Shown piece after piece: positions 12,885 to 23,600 of a stretch of 64,000 nt of DNA; the first letter of the stretch is position 1, and each line of letters starts with the position of its first letter. The DNA lies in the NCBI RefSeq assembly GCF_947623445.1, contig NC_135245.1, forward strand, positions 18,359,501 to 18,423,500. Direction: 5' to 3'. A program made the position numbers and the translations under genes. The notes under the pieces were generated by a model. That model was not told where the DNA came from. It ran no database searches and worked only from the letters and a program-made list of their open reading frames with translations. Source of the DNA: Clavelina lepadiformis (Eukaryota > Chordata > Ascidiacea > Aplousobranchia > Clavelinidae).

Positions 12885-13440
12885 AGGAAGTATGCCTATG
12901 CAGACGACCTGGCACTCCTGCATTCTTCCGGAGACTGGCAGACGATGGAGAGGCACCTTAGCCAAGACATGCAAACACTAACAGCATATCTCCAGAAATG
13001 GAAGCTGCAGCTCAGCAAGGCAAAGACAGTGTCGGCGGTCTTCCACCTCAACAACAAAGAAGCACAGCGTGAGATAAACATCACTATTGATGGGGAAACC
13101 CTGCCCTACAGAGCCGAGCCCACATACCTCGGCGTGACATTGGACAGGGCACTCACGTATCGTCGACACTTGGAGTTACTGCGCAATAAACTATCTGCGC
13201 GCGTCGCACTCCTAAGGCGGCTGGCGGGCTCAGGTTGGGGGGCCGGCGCAAAAACCCTCCGCACAGCCACCCTGCCACTTGTCCACTCCACCGCCGAGTA
13301 CTGCGCACCAGTGTGGTGTCGTAGCTCCCATACCCGCCATATCAACACCGCCATCAACGACGCGCTGCGTATTGTGACTGGTTGCCTGTGTCCCACTCCA
13401 ACGGACTACCTACCAATCCTTGCAGGCATCCAACCTGTAC
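12885..13440 (+). mobile_element. LINE reverse-transcriptase fragment (Jockey/CR1-like), 5'- and 3'-truncated
   Basis: An open frame covers the end of a non-LTR reverse transcriptase. It opens just before the catalytic YADD (KYAYADDLALL) and continues through the thumb (YLGVTLDRALTYRRH). It then runs into the conserved C-terminal region (TLPLVHSTAEYCAPVW and a segment ending PILAGI). The palm upstream of YADD is missing, so this is an inactive fragment. It is markedly GC-richer than its surroundings. It ends at three copies of TCTAGTAC (13441-13464), directly followed by the 3' half of a tRNA-Ser unit. Confidence 0.8.
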
Positions 13441-13464
13441 TCTAGTACTCTAGTACTCTAGTAC
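13441..13464. repeat. Three tandem copies of TCTAGTAC
   Basis: Perfect 8-bp direct repeat sitting exactly between the LINE fragment and the truncated tRNA-Ser. It may be a LINE 3' tail or a junction-filling repeat. Confidence 0.8.
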
Positions 13465-13469
13465 GCGAG

Positions 13470-13508
13470 CTGGCCCAGCCCGCGTAGGTTCGAATCCTGC
13501 CGACAAAG
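13470..13508 (+). pseudogene. tRNA-Ser 3' half, left edge of the repeat complex
   Basis: The sequence matches the variable arm, T arm and 3' acceptor strand of the array tRNA, with B-box GGTTCGAATCC. It is followed by the same 3' spacer as a normal unit. The 5' half has been replaced by the LINE fragment and its TCTAGTAC repeats. Confidence 0.8.
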
Positions 13509-13541
13509 CCGATATTACTTTTGCAATTTCATATGGATATT

Positions 13542-13993
13542 GCATATGCATATTCAAATGGATATGAAAGCAGAGGGTGGGTGGGGGAAACTCATAGTTC
13601 AGTGGAAAAATCGGAGAACGTCGATCGACAAGCTGCAGGTTCAAACCAGCGAGCCGCAGAGCGACGAGCCAACAACCGTTTGATGACCATAGACTCACGT
13701 CTAGGCCACCAGCTGGCTAGACTCACGTCTAGGCCACCAGCTGGCTAGACTCACGTCCAGGCTACCAGCTGGCTAGACTCACGTCTAGGCCACCAGCTGG
13801 CTAGACTCACGTCAATCCTGAGTATTTAGGAAGCTGCCGGAAGCTGTAAAAAAAGTTGCAAAAGTTGCAAAAACTTGCCCTACTAATCACCTAATCCTAA
13901 TCCTAATCACTTACCTTATATAATATATATAGATATCTATATATAGATATAGTCATAAGTATAACTAAAATTTATGAATTTCTTCACGTTTAA
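13542..13993 (+). repeat. Outer cap copy (SINE-like head, 28-bp minisatellite, AT-rich stretch)
   Basis: This begins where the last tRNA spacer gives way to GCATATGCATATTC. It contains a tRNA-like segment with an A-box-like TAGTTCAGTGG and a B-box-like GGTTCAAACC. Next come about four copies of a 28-bp repeat (13690-13813), then an AT-rich part. That part holds a 22-bp perfect palindrome centred on GATATC with TATATATA on each side. Copies in the internal caps have only about one 28-bp unit. Confidence 0.75.
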
Positions 13994-14442
13994 GGGGTCA
14001 CTTCCCAATAAAACGACAATTTTGAGCCGGCAACACTGTGATTGTGACCGTGTCGCACTCAATGCGTCATATTAAAAAAAGTAAAAATTTTCCTGTCCAA
14101 TGCGCGTGTGACGTCAATGTGGAGTAGTTCGTCGTTGCTTTGACGACAGCTGGATCCAGGTCTAGGCTAAGTTGTAAATTTTGTGTGGGTTTGAATTTTT
14201 GTTTTTTTGGAGTATTTGTCATAAAATGTTAAGCTAAAAACTTGTTGTAAAGTTTAGGCAATTGTTATAGAAAACTGAGTACATGAATTTTGTCCAAATT
14301 AAGACTGTAGACAGACATAACCTAGGTCTTGTTGCAAGCCAAAATTCAGGGTAGGTTTATGAAGTAGTTTTGCGTTGGTAGCTTCTTGATTTAATGTACT
14401 TTGCATTGAAAAGCCTATCTCTTTGAATTGGGACATGACCCC
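13994..14442. mobile_element. MITE with TTAA on both flanks (reference copy)
   Basis: Inverted ends GGGGTCACTTCCCAAT and, at the other end, GGGGTCATGTCCCAAT are flanked by TTAA at 13990-13993 and 14443-14446. A TTAA duplication suggests a piggyBac-type element; a TA duplication (mariner-type) with one more base in each end is an alternative. At 449 bp and non-coding, it is the only copy in the window with both flanks intact. Confidence 0.7.
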
Positions 14443-14546
14443 TTAAGCAAATAACAGAAGTTTACTTTAGTACTTAAAATTTAGTTGGAACTAGCTTATA
14501 GTTAATACACTACAGAGACGTAGGCGTAGCTAGGTCTCGAAATCAG
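14443..14546 (+). repeat. Link sequence between MITE and 26-bp minisatellite (complete copy)
   Basis: About 100 bp running from TTAAGCAAATAAC to the start of the minisatellite. The same sequence recurs, inverted and then partly direct, at the three minisatellite palindrome centres. It therefore gives the uninterrupted order for those junctions. Confidence 0.8.
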
Positions 14547-15288
14547 CTTGATTTTCATCTAGACTACGCTAGCTTGATTTTCATCTAGACTACGCTAGCT
14601 AGATTTTCATGTAGACTACACTAACTTGATTTTCATCTAGACTACGCTTGCTAGATTTTCATCTAGACTACGCTAGCTTGATTTTCATCTAGACTACGCT
14701 AGCTTGATTTTCATCTAGACTACGCTTGCTAGATTTTCATCTAGACTACACTTGCTTGATTTTCTTCTAGACTACGCTAGCTTGAATTTTCATTTAGACT
14801 ACGCTGGCTTGATTTTCATCTAGACTACCCTAGCTAGATTTTCATCTAGACTACGCTAGCTAAATTTTCATCTAGACTACGCTAGCTAGATTTTCATCTA
14901 GACTACGCTAGCTTGGTTTTCATCTAAACTACGCTAGCTTGGTTTTCATCTAGACTACGCTAGCTTGATTTTCATCTAGGCTACGCTAGCTTGATTTTCA
15001 TCTAGACTACGCTAGCTTGATTTTCATCTAGACTACGCTAGCTAGATTTTCATCTAGACTACGCTAGCTAGATTTTCATCTAGACTACGCTAGCTTGATT
15101 TTCATCTAGACTACGCTAGCTTGATTTTCATCTAGACTACGCTAGCTTGATTTTCATCTAGACGACGCTAGCTTGATTTTCATCTAGACTACGCTAGCTA
15201 GATTTTCATCTAGACTACGCTAGCTTGATTTTCATCTAGACTACGCTAGCTTGATTTTCATCTAGACTACGCTGGCTACATTTTCATC
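14547..15288 (+). repeat. 26-bp minisatellite block A1
   Basis: About 29 tandem copies of a 26-bp unit containing GATTTTCATCTAGACTACGC and then TAGCTT or TAGCTA. The unit includes the short palindromes TCTAGA and GCTAGC. Copies differ at scattered positions, and the same pattern of differences recurs in the other blocks, so the blocks are duplicates of one another. Confidence 0.92.
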
Positions 15289-15289
15289 T

Positions 15290-15362
15290 TGTCAGATTTG
15301 AAAGTCAGGAGAAGATTACGGAAACACCGACATGGTGGAATCTATCTAGTGATTCGAGAAAA
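15290..15362 (+). repeat. 73-bp leader between minisatellite and tRNA array
   Basis: Single-copy per arm, beginning GTCAGATTTGAAAGTCAGG. It recurs at the start of every array arm (near 27380, 40013 and 54580 on plus; 25719, 38352 and 52893 on minus). It could carry regulatory or boundary function, but nothing in the sequence shows this. Confidence 0.7.
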
Positions 15363-17625
15363 GTGCGATTTTATCTATTTCATCTATGCATTAAGCACAG
15401 TTGTCGTGGCCGAGTGGTTAAGGCGACAGACTCGAAATCTGTTGGGCCCTGCCCGCGTAGGTTCGAATCCTGCCGACAACGCCGATATTACTTTTGCAAT
15501 TTCATATGGATATTCGGAAATGTGCGATTTTATCTATTTCATCTATGCATTAAGCACAGTTGTCGTGGCCGAGTGGTTAAGGCGACAGACTCGAAATCTG
15601 TTGGGCCCTGCCCGCGTAGGTTCGAATCCCGCCGACAACGCCGATATTACTTTTGCAATTTCATATGGATATTCGGAAATGTGCGATTTTATCTATTTCA
15701 TCTATGCATTAAGCACAGTTGTCGTGGCCGAGTGGTTATGGCGACAGACTCGAAATCTGTTGGGCCCTGCCCGCGTAGGTTCGAATCCCGCCGACAACGC
15801 CGATATTACTTTTGCAATTTCATATGGATATTCGGAAAAGTGCGATTTTATCTATTTCATCTATGCATTAAGCACAGTTGTCGTGGCCGAGTGGTTAAGG
15901 CGACAGACTCGAAATCAGTTAGGCCATGCCCGCGTAGGTTCGAATCCTTCCGACAACGCCGATATTACTTTTGCAATTTCATATGGATATTCGGAAATGT
16001 GCGATTTTATCTATTTCATCTATACATTAAGCACAGTTGTCGTGGCCGAGTGGTTAAGGCGACAGACTCGAAATCTGTTGGGCCCTGCCCGCGTAGGTTC
16101 GAATCTCGCCGACAACGCCGATATTACTTTTGCAATTTCATATGGATAATCGGAAAATTGCGATTTTATCTATTTCACCTATGCATTAAGCACAGTTGTC
16201 GTGGCGGAGTGGTTAAGGCGACAGACTCGAAATCTGTTGGGCCCTGCCCGCGTAGGTTCGAATCCCGCCGACAACGCCGATATTACTTTTGCAATTTCAT
16301 ATGGATATTCGGAAAAGTGCAATTTTATTTATTTCATCTATGCATTAAGCACAGTTGTCGTGGCCAAGTGGTTAAGGCGACAGACTCGAAATCTGTTGGG
16401 CCTTGCCCGCGTAGGTTCGAATCTCGCCGACAACGCCGATATTACTTTTGCAATTTCTTATGGATAATCGGAAAAGTGCGATTTTATCTATTTCATCTAT
16501 GCATTAAGCACAATTGTCGGGGCGGAGTGGTTAAGGCGACAGACTCGAAATCTGTTGGGCCCTGCCCGCGTAGGTTCGAATCCCGCCGACAACGCCGATA
16601 TTACTTTTGCAATTTCATATGGATATTCGGAAATGTGGCATTTTAACTATTTCATCTATGCATTAAGCACAGTTGTCGTGGCCGAGTGGTTAATGCGATA
16701 CACTCGAAATCTGTTGGGCTCTGCCCGCGTAGGTTCGAATCCCGCCGACAACGCCGATATTACTTTTGCAATTTCATATGGATATTAAGAAATGTACCAT
16801 TTTAACTATTTCATCTATGCATTAGGCATAGTTGTCGTGGCCGAGTGGTTAAGGCGACAGACTCGAAATCTGTTAGGCCCTGCCCGCGTAGGTTCGAATC
16901 CCGCCGACAACGCCGATATTACTTTTGCAATTTCATATGGATAATCGAAAAAGTGCGATTTTATCTCTTTCATCTATGCATTAAGCACAGTTGTCGTGGC
17001 GGAGTGGTTAAGGCGACAGACTCGAAATCAGTTAGGCCATGCCCGCGTAGGTTCGAATCCTTCCGACAACGCCGATATTACTTTTGCAATTTCATATGGA
17101 TATTCGGAAATGTGCGATTTTATCTATTTCATCTATACATTAAGCACAGTTGTCGTGGCCGAGTGGTTAAGGCGACAGACTCGAAATCTGTTGGGCCCTG
17201 CCCGCGTAGGTTCGAATCTCGCCGACAACGCCGATATTACTTTGGCAATTTCATATGGATAATCGGAAAATTGCGATTTTATCTATTTCACCTATGCATT
17301 AAGCACAGTTGTCGTGGCGGAGTGGTTAAGGCGACAGACTCGAAATCTGTTGGGCCCTGCCCGCGTAGGTTCGAATCCCGCCGACAACGCCGATATTACT
17401 TTTGCAATTTCATATGGATATTCGGAAATGTGGCATTTTAACTGTTTCATCTATTCATTAAGCACAGTTGTCGTGGCCGAGTGGTTAAGGCGACAGACTC
17501 GAAATCTGTTGGGCTCTGCCCGAGTAGGTTCGAATCCCGCCGACAACGCCGATATTACTTTTGCAATTTCATATGGATATTCGGAAATGTGCGATTTTAT
17601 CTATTTCATCTATGCATTAAGCACA

Positions 17626-17707
17626 GTTGTCGTGGCCGAGTGGTTAAGGCGACAGACTCAAAATCAGTTAGGCCATGCCCGCGTAGGTTCGAATCCCGCC
17701 GACAACG
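17626..17707 (+). tRNA. tRNA-Ser-like copy with anticodon CAA
   Basis: The anticodon loop reads CTCAAAA instead of CTCGAAA, giving CAA, complementary to the leucine codon UUG, on a serine-type tRNA body. The anticodon stem also has one mismatch (ACAGA/TCAGT). Equivalent copies lie at 30032-30113 and 42983-43064, as expected from duplication. Confidence 0.85.
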
Positions 17708-18579
17708 CCGATATTACTTTTGCAATTTCATATGGATATTCGGAAAAGTGCAATTTTATTTATTTCATCTATGCATTAAGCACAGTTGTCGTGGCCAAGT
17801 GGTTAAGGCGACAGACTCGAAATCTGTTGGGCCTTGCCCGCGTAGGTTCGAATCTCGCCGACAACGCCGATATTACTTTTGCAATTTCATATGGATAATC
17901 GGAAAAGTGCGATTTTATCTATTTCATCTATGCATTAAGCACAGTTGTCGTGGCGGAGTGGTTAAGGCGACAGACTCGAAATCTGTTGGGCCCTGCCCGC
18001 GTAGGTTCGAATCCCGCCGACAACGCCGATATTACTTTTGCAATTTCATATGGATATTCGGAAATGTGGCATTTTAACTATTTCATCTATGCATTAAGCA
18101 CAGTTGTCGTGGCCGAGTGGTTAATGCGATACACTCGAAATCTGTTGGGCTCTGCCCGCGTAGGTTCGAATCCCGCCGACAACGCCGATATTACTTTTGC
18201 AATTTCATATGGATATTAAGAAATGTACCATTTTAACTATTTCATCTATGCATTTGGCATAGTTGTCGTGGACGAGTGGTTAAGGCGACAGACTCGAAAT
18301 CTGTTAGGCCCTGCCCGCGTAGGTTCGAATCCCGCCGACAACGCCGATATTACTTTTGCAATTTCATATGGATATTCGGAAATGTGCGATTTTATCTATT
18401 TCATCTATACATTAAGCACAGTTGTCGTGGCCGAGTGGTTAAGGCGACAGACTCGAAATCTGTTGGGCCCTGCCCGCGTAGGTTCGAATCTTGCCGACAA
18501 CGCCGATATTACTTTTGCAATTTCATATGGATAATCGGAAAAGTGCGATTTTATCTCTTTCATCTTTGCATTAAGCACA

Positions 18580-18661
18580 GTTGTCGTGTCGGAGTGGTTA
18601 AGGCGACAGACTCGAAATCTGTTGGGCCCTGCCCGCGTAGGCTCGAATCCCGCCGACAAGG
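18580..18661 (+). pseudogene. tRNA-Ser copy with altered internal promoter and acceptor
   Basis: This copy has GTGTCGGAG in the A-box region, GGCTCGAATCC in the B-box and CGACAAGG at the 3' end, breaking acceptor pairing. Matching copies occur in B2 and B3. It is probably not expressed or not charged. Confidence 0.6.
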
Positions 18662-19648
18662 CCGATATTACTTTTGCAATTTCATATGGATATTCGGAAA
18701 TGTGGCATTTTAACTATTTCATCTATGCATTAAGCACAGTTGTCGTGGCCGAGTGGTTAAGGCGATAGACTCGAAATCTGTTGGGCTCTGCCCGCGTAGG
18801 TTCGAATCCCGCCGACAACGCCGATATTACTTTTGCAATTTCATATGGATATTCGGAAATGTGGCATTTTAACTATTTCATCTATGCATTAAGCACAGTT
18901 GTCGTGGCCGCGTGGTTAATGCGATACACTCGAAATCTGTTGGGCTCTGCCCGCGTAGGTTCGAATCCCGCCGACAACGCCGATATTACTTTTGCAATTT
19001 CATATGGATATTAAGAAATGTACCATTTTAACTATTTCATCTATGCATTAGGCATAGTTGTCGTGGCCGAGTGGTTAAGGCGACAGACTCGAAATCTGTT
19101 AGGCCCTGCCCGCGTAGGTTCGAATCCCGCCGACAACGCCGATATTACTTTTGCAATTTCATATGGATTTTCGGAAATGTGCGATTTTATCTATTTCATC
19201 TATACATTAAGCACAGTTGTCGTGGCCGAGTGGTTAAGGCGACAGACTCGAAATCTGTTGGGCCCTGCCCGCGTAGGTTCGAATCTTGCCGACAACGCCG
19301 ATATTACTTTTGCAATTTCATATGGATAATCGGAAAAGTGCGATTTTATCTCTTTCATCTATGCATTAAGCACAGTTGTCGTGGCGGAGTGGTTAAGGCG
19401 ACAGACTCGAAATCAGTTGGGCCCTGCCCGCGTAGGTTCGAATCCCGCCGACAACACCGATATTACTTTTGCAATTTCATATGGATATTCGGAAATGTGG
19501 AATTTTAACTATTTCATCTATGCATTAAGCACAGTTGTCGTGGCCGAGTGGTTAAGGCGATAGACTCGAAATCTGTTGGGCTCTGCCCGCGTAGGTTCGA
19601 ATCCCGCCGACAACGCCGATATTACTTTTGCAATTTCATATGGATATT

Positions 19649-20568
19649 GCATATGCATATTCAAATGGATATGAAAGCAAAGGGTGGGTGGGGGGAACTC
19701 ATAGTGCAGTGGAAAAATCGGAGAACGTCGATCGACAAGCTGCAGGTTCAAACCAGCGAGCCGCAGAGCGACGAGCCAACAACCGTTTGATGACCATAGA
19801 CTCACGTCTAGGCCACCAGCTGGCTAGACTCACGTCACGTCAATCCTGTGTATTTAGGAAGCTGCCGGAAGCTGTAAAAAAATTTGCAAAAGTTGCAAAA
19901 ACTTGCCCTACTAATCACCTAATCCTAATCCTAATCACTTACCTTATATAATATATATAGATATCTATATATAGATATAGTCATAAGTATAACTAAAATT
20001 TATGAATTTCTTCACGTTTAAGGGGTCACTTCCCAATAAAACGACAATTTTGTGCCGGCAACACTGTGATTGTGACCGTGTCGCACTCAATGCGTCATAT
20101 TAAAAAAAGTAAAAATTTTCCGGTCCATTGCGCGTGTGACGTCGATGTGGAGTAGTTCGTCGTTGCTTTGACAACAGCTGGATCCAGGTCTAGGCTAAGT
20201 TGTAAATTTTGTGTGGGTTTGAATTTTTGTTTTTTTGGAGTATTTGTCATAAAAGGGTTAAGCTAAAAACTTGTTGTAAAGTTTAGGCAATTGTTATAGA
20301 AAACTGAGTACATGGATTTTGTCCAAATTAAGACTGTAGACAGACATAACCTAGGTCTTGTTGCAAGCCAAAATTCAGGGTAGGTTTATGAAGTAGTTTT
20401 GCGTTGGTAGCTTCTTGATTTAATGTACTTTGCATTGAAAAGCCTATCTCTTTGAATTGGGACATGACCCCTGCAGCTTGTCGATCGACGTTCTCCGATT
20501 TTTCCACTGCACTATGAGTTCCCCCCACCCACCCTTTGCTTTCATATCCATTTGAATATGCATATGCA
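19649..20568. repeat. Convergent cap C1 (palindrome centre)
   Basis: Reading plus, it holds GCATATGCATATTC, the SINE-like head with CTGCAG, one 28-bp unit, an AT palindrome and the MITE. It then jumps at CCCC/TGCAG into the inverted head. The stretch from CTGCAG (near 19742) to the MITE end (20471) is single-copy and forms the loop between two inverted arms. The right TTAA of the MITE is missing here. Confidence 0.85.
20022..20471. mobile_element. TTAA-type MITE, copy in cap C1
   Basis: Nearly identical to the 13994-14442 copy, with TTAA on the left only. The right end passes directly from CCCC into TGCAGCTTGTCG, the inverted cap. Equivalent copies lie at 32428-32877 (cap C2) and 45379-45828 (cap C3). 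Confidence 0.75.
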
Positions 20569-20600
20569 TTATCCATATGAAATTGCAAAAGTAATATCGG

Positions 20601-20682
20601 CGTTGTCGGCGGGATTCGAACCTACGCGGGCAGAGCCCAACAGATTTCAAGTCTATCGCCTTAACCACTCGGCCACGACAAC
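20601..20682 (-). tRNA. tRNA-Ser copy with anticodon UGA
   Basis: The anticodon loop is CTTGAAA (UGA, reading UCA), still a serine codon. The anticodon stem is ATAGA/TCTGT, paired with one G-U. It is the copy next to the cap. Identical copies lie at 33007-33088 and 45958-46039, and a related UGA copy at 61365-61446. Confidence 0.85.
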
Positions 20683-23600
20683 TGTGCTTAATGCATAGAT
20701 GAAATAGTTAAAATTCCACATTTCCGAATATCCATATGAAATTGCAAAAGTAATATCGGCGTTGTCGGCGGGATTCGAACCTACGCGGGCAGGGCCCAAC
20801 AGATTTCGAGTCTGTCGCCTTAACCACTCCGCCACGACAACTGTGCTTAATGCATAGATGAAAGAGATAAAATCGCACTTTTCCGATTATCCATATGAAA
20901 TTGCAAAAGTAATATCGGCGTTGTCGGCAAGATTCGAACCTACGCGGGCAGGGCCTAACAGATTTCGAGTCTGTCGCCTTAACCACTCGGCCACGACAAC
21001 TATGCCTAATGCATAGATGAAATAGTTAAAATGGTACATTTCTTAATATCCATATGAAATTGCAAAAGTAATATCGGCGTTGTCGGCGGGATTCGAACCT
21101 ACGCGGGCAGAGCCCAACAGATTTCGAGTGTATCGCATTAACCACTCGGCCACGACAACTGTGCTTAATGCATAGATGAAATAGTTAAAATGCCACATTT
21201 CCGAATATCCATATGAAATTGCAAAAGTAATATCGGCGTTGTCGGCGGGATTCGAACCTACGCGGGCAGAGCCCAACAGATTTCGAGTCTATCGCCTTAA
21301 CCACTCGGCCACGACAACTGTGCTTAATGCATAGATGAAATAGTTAAAATGCCACATTTCCGAATATCCATATGAAATTGCAAAAGTAATATCGGCCTTG
21401 TCGGCGGGATTCGAACCTACGCGGGCAGGGCCCAACAGATTTCGAGTCTGTCGCCTTAACCACTCCGCCACGACAACTGTGCTTAATGCATAGATGAAAG
21501 AGATAAAATCGCACTTTTCCGATTATCCATATGAAATTGCAAAAGTAATATCGGCGTTGTCGGCAAGATTCGAACCTACGCGGGCAGGGCCCAACAGATT
21601 TCGAGTCTGTCGCCTTAACCACTCGGCCACGACAACTGTGCTTAATGTATAGATGAAATAGATAAAATCGCACATTTCCGAATATCCATATGAAATTGCA
21701 AAAGTAATATCGGCGTTGTCGGCGGGATTCGAACCTACTCGGGCAGAGCCCAACAGATTTCGAGTCTGTCGCCTTAACCACTCGGCCACGACAACTGTGC
21801 TTAATGAATAGATGAAACAGTTAAAATGCCACATTTCCGAATATCCATATGAAATTGCAAAAGTAATATCGGCGTTGTCGGCGGGATTCGAACCTACGCG
21901 GGCAGGGCCCAACAGATTTCGAGTCTGTCGCCTTAACCACTCCGCCACGACAACTGTGCTTAATGCATAGATGAAAGAGATAAAATCGCACTTTTCCGAT
22001 TATCCATATGAAATTGCAAAAGTAATATCGGCGTTGTCGGCAAGATTCGAACCTACGCGGGCAGGGCCCAACAGATTTCGAGTCTGTCGCCTTAACCACT
22101 CGGCCACGACAACTGTGCTTAATGTATAGATGAAATAGATAAAATCGCACATTTCCGAATATCCATATGAAATTGCAAAAGTAATATCGGCGTTGTCGGC
22201 GGGATTCGAACCTACGCGGGCAGGGCCTAACAGATTTCGAGTCTGTCGCCTTAACCACTCGGCCACGACAACTATGCCTAATGCATAGATGAAATAGTTA
22301 AAATGGTACATTTCTTAATATTCATATGAAATTGCAAAAGTAATATCGGCGTTGTCGGCGGGATTCGAACCTACGCGGGCAGAGCCCAACAGATTTCGAG
22401 TGTATCGCATTAACCACTCGGCCACGACAACTGTGCTTAATGCATAGATGAAATAGTTAAATGGTACATTTCTTAATATCCATATGAAATTGCAAAAGTA
22501 ATATCGGCGTTGTCGGCGGGATTCGAACCTACTCGGGCAGAGCCCAACAGATTTCGAGTCTGTCGCCTTAACCACTCGGCCACGACAACTGTGCTTAATG
22601 AATAGATGAAACAGTTAAAATGCCACATTTCCGAATATCCATATGAAATTGCAAAAGTAATATCGGCGTTGTCGGCGGGATTCGAACCTACGCGGGCAGG
22701 GCCCAACAGATTTCGAGTCTGTCGCCTTAACCACTCCGCCACGACAACTGTGCTTAATGCATAGGTGAAATAGATAAAATCGCAATTTTCCGATTATCCA
22801 TATGAAATTGCCAAAGTAATATCGGCGTTGTCGGCGAGATTCGAACCTACGCGGGCAGGGCCCAACAGATTTCGAGTCTGTCGCCATAACCACTCGGCCA
22901 CGACAACTGTGCTTAATGTATAGATGAAATAGATAAAATCGCACATTTCCGAATATCCATATGAAATTGCAAAAGTAATATCGGCGTTGTCGGCGGGATT
23001 CGAACCTACTCGGGCAGAGCCCAACAGATTTCGAGTCTGTCGCCTTAACCACTCGGCCACGACAACTGTGCTTAATGAATAGATGAAACAGTTAAAATGC
23101 CACATTTCCGAATATCCATATGAAATTGCAAAAGTAATATCGGCGTTGTCGGCGGGATTCGAACCTACGCGGGCAGGGCCCAACAGATTTCGAGTCTGTC
23201 GCCTTAACCACTCCGCCACGACAACTGTGCTTAATGCATAGATGAAAGAGATAAAATCGCACTTTTCCGATTATCCATATGAAATTGCAAAAGTAATATC
23301 GGCGTTGTCGGCAAGATTCGAACCTACGCGGGCAGGGCCCAACAGATTTCGAGTCTGTCGCCTTAACCACTCGGCCACGACAACTGTGCTTAATGTATAG
23401 ATGAAATAGATAAAATCGCACATTTCCGAATATCCATATGAAATTGCAAAAGTAATATCGGCGTTGTCGGAAGGATTCGAACCTACGCGGGCAGGGCCTA
23501 ACAGATTTCGAGTCTGTCGCCTTAACCACTCGGCCACGACAACTGTGCTTAATGAATAGATGAAACAGTTAAAATGCCACATTTCCGAATATCCATATGA

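Larger units (their letters stand above)
15400..19615 (+). tRNA. tRNA-Ser array B1: 27 tandem copies, 159-bp period
   Basis: Genes are 82 nt and start at 15400+159k for k=0 to 26, with no length change. The first copy folds well. It has a 7-bp acceptor stem (GTTGTCG/CGACAAC) and anticodon stem ACAGA/TCTGT around loop CTCGAAA (anticodon CGA, reading UCG). It has the long variable arm of class II tRNA-Ser, a fully paired T stem and discriminator G. A-box TGGCCGAGTGG and B-box GGTTCGAATCC match Pol III consensus, and TTTT lies 10 nt after each gene. Variants include GGCGGAG, GGCCAAG and GGACGAG in the A-box region, GTTATGG in the D loop, and ATACA or TCAGT in the anticodon stem. Some copies are probably impaired. 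Confidence 0.95.

Noticed and set aside
13890-13920. Telomere-like CCTAATCCTAATC
   Set aside because: Only two to three copies, internal, and part of the cap repeat.
14547-15288. CRISPR-like array
   Set aside because: The 26-bp units are directly contiguous with no unique spacers; this is a minisatellite in a eukaryotic genome.
13570-19805. Minus-strand frame MSLWSSNGCWLVALRL across the cap
   Set aside because: It overlaps the SINE-like head and minisatellite and ends in antisense tRNA. No protein motif is present.
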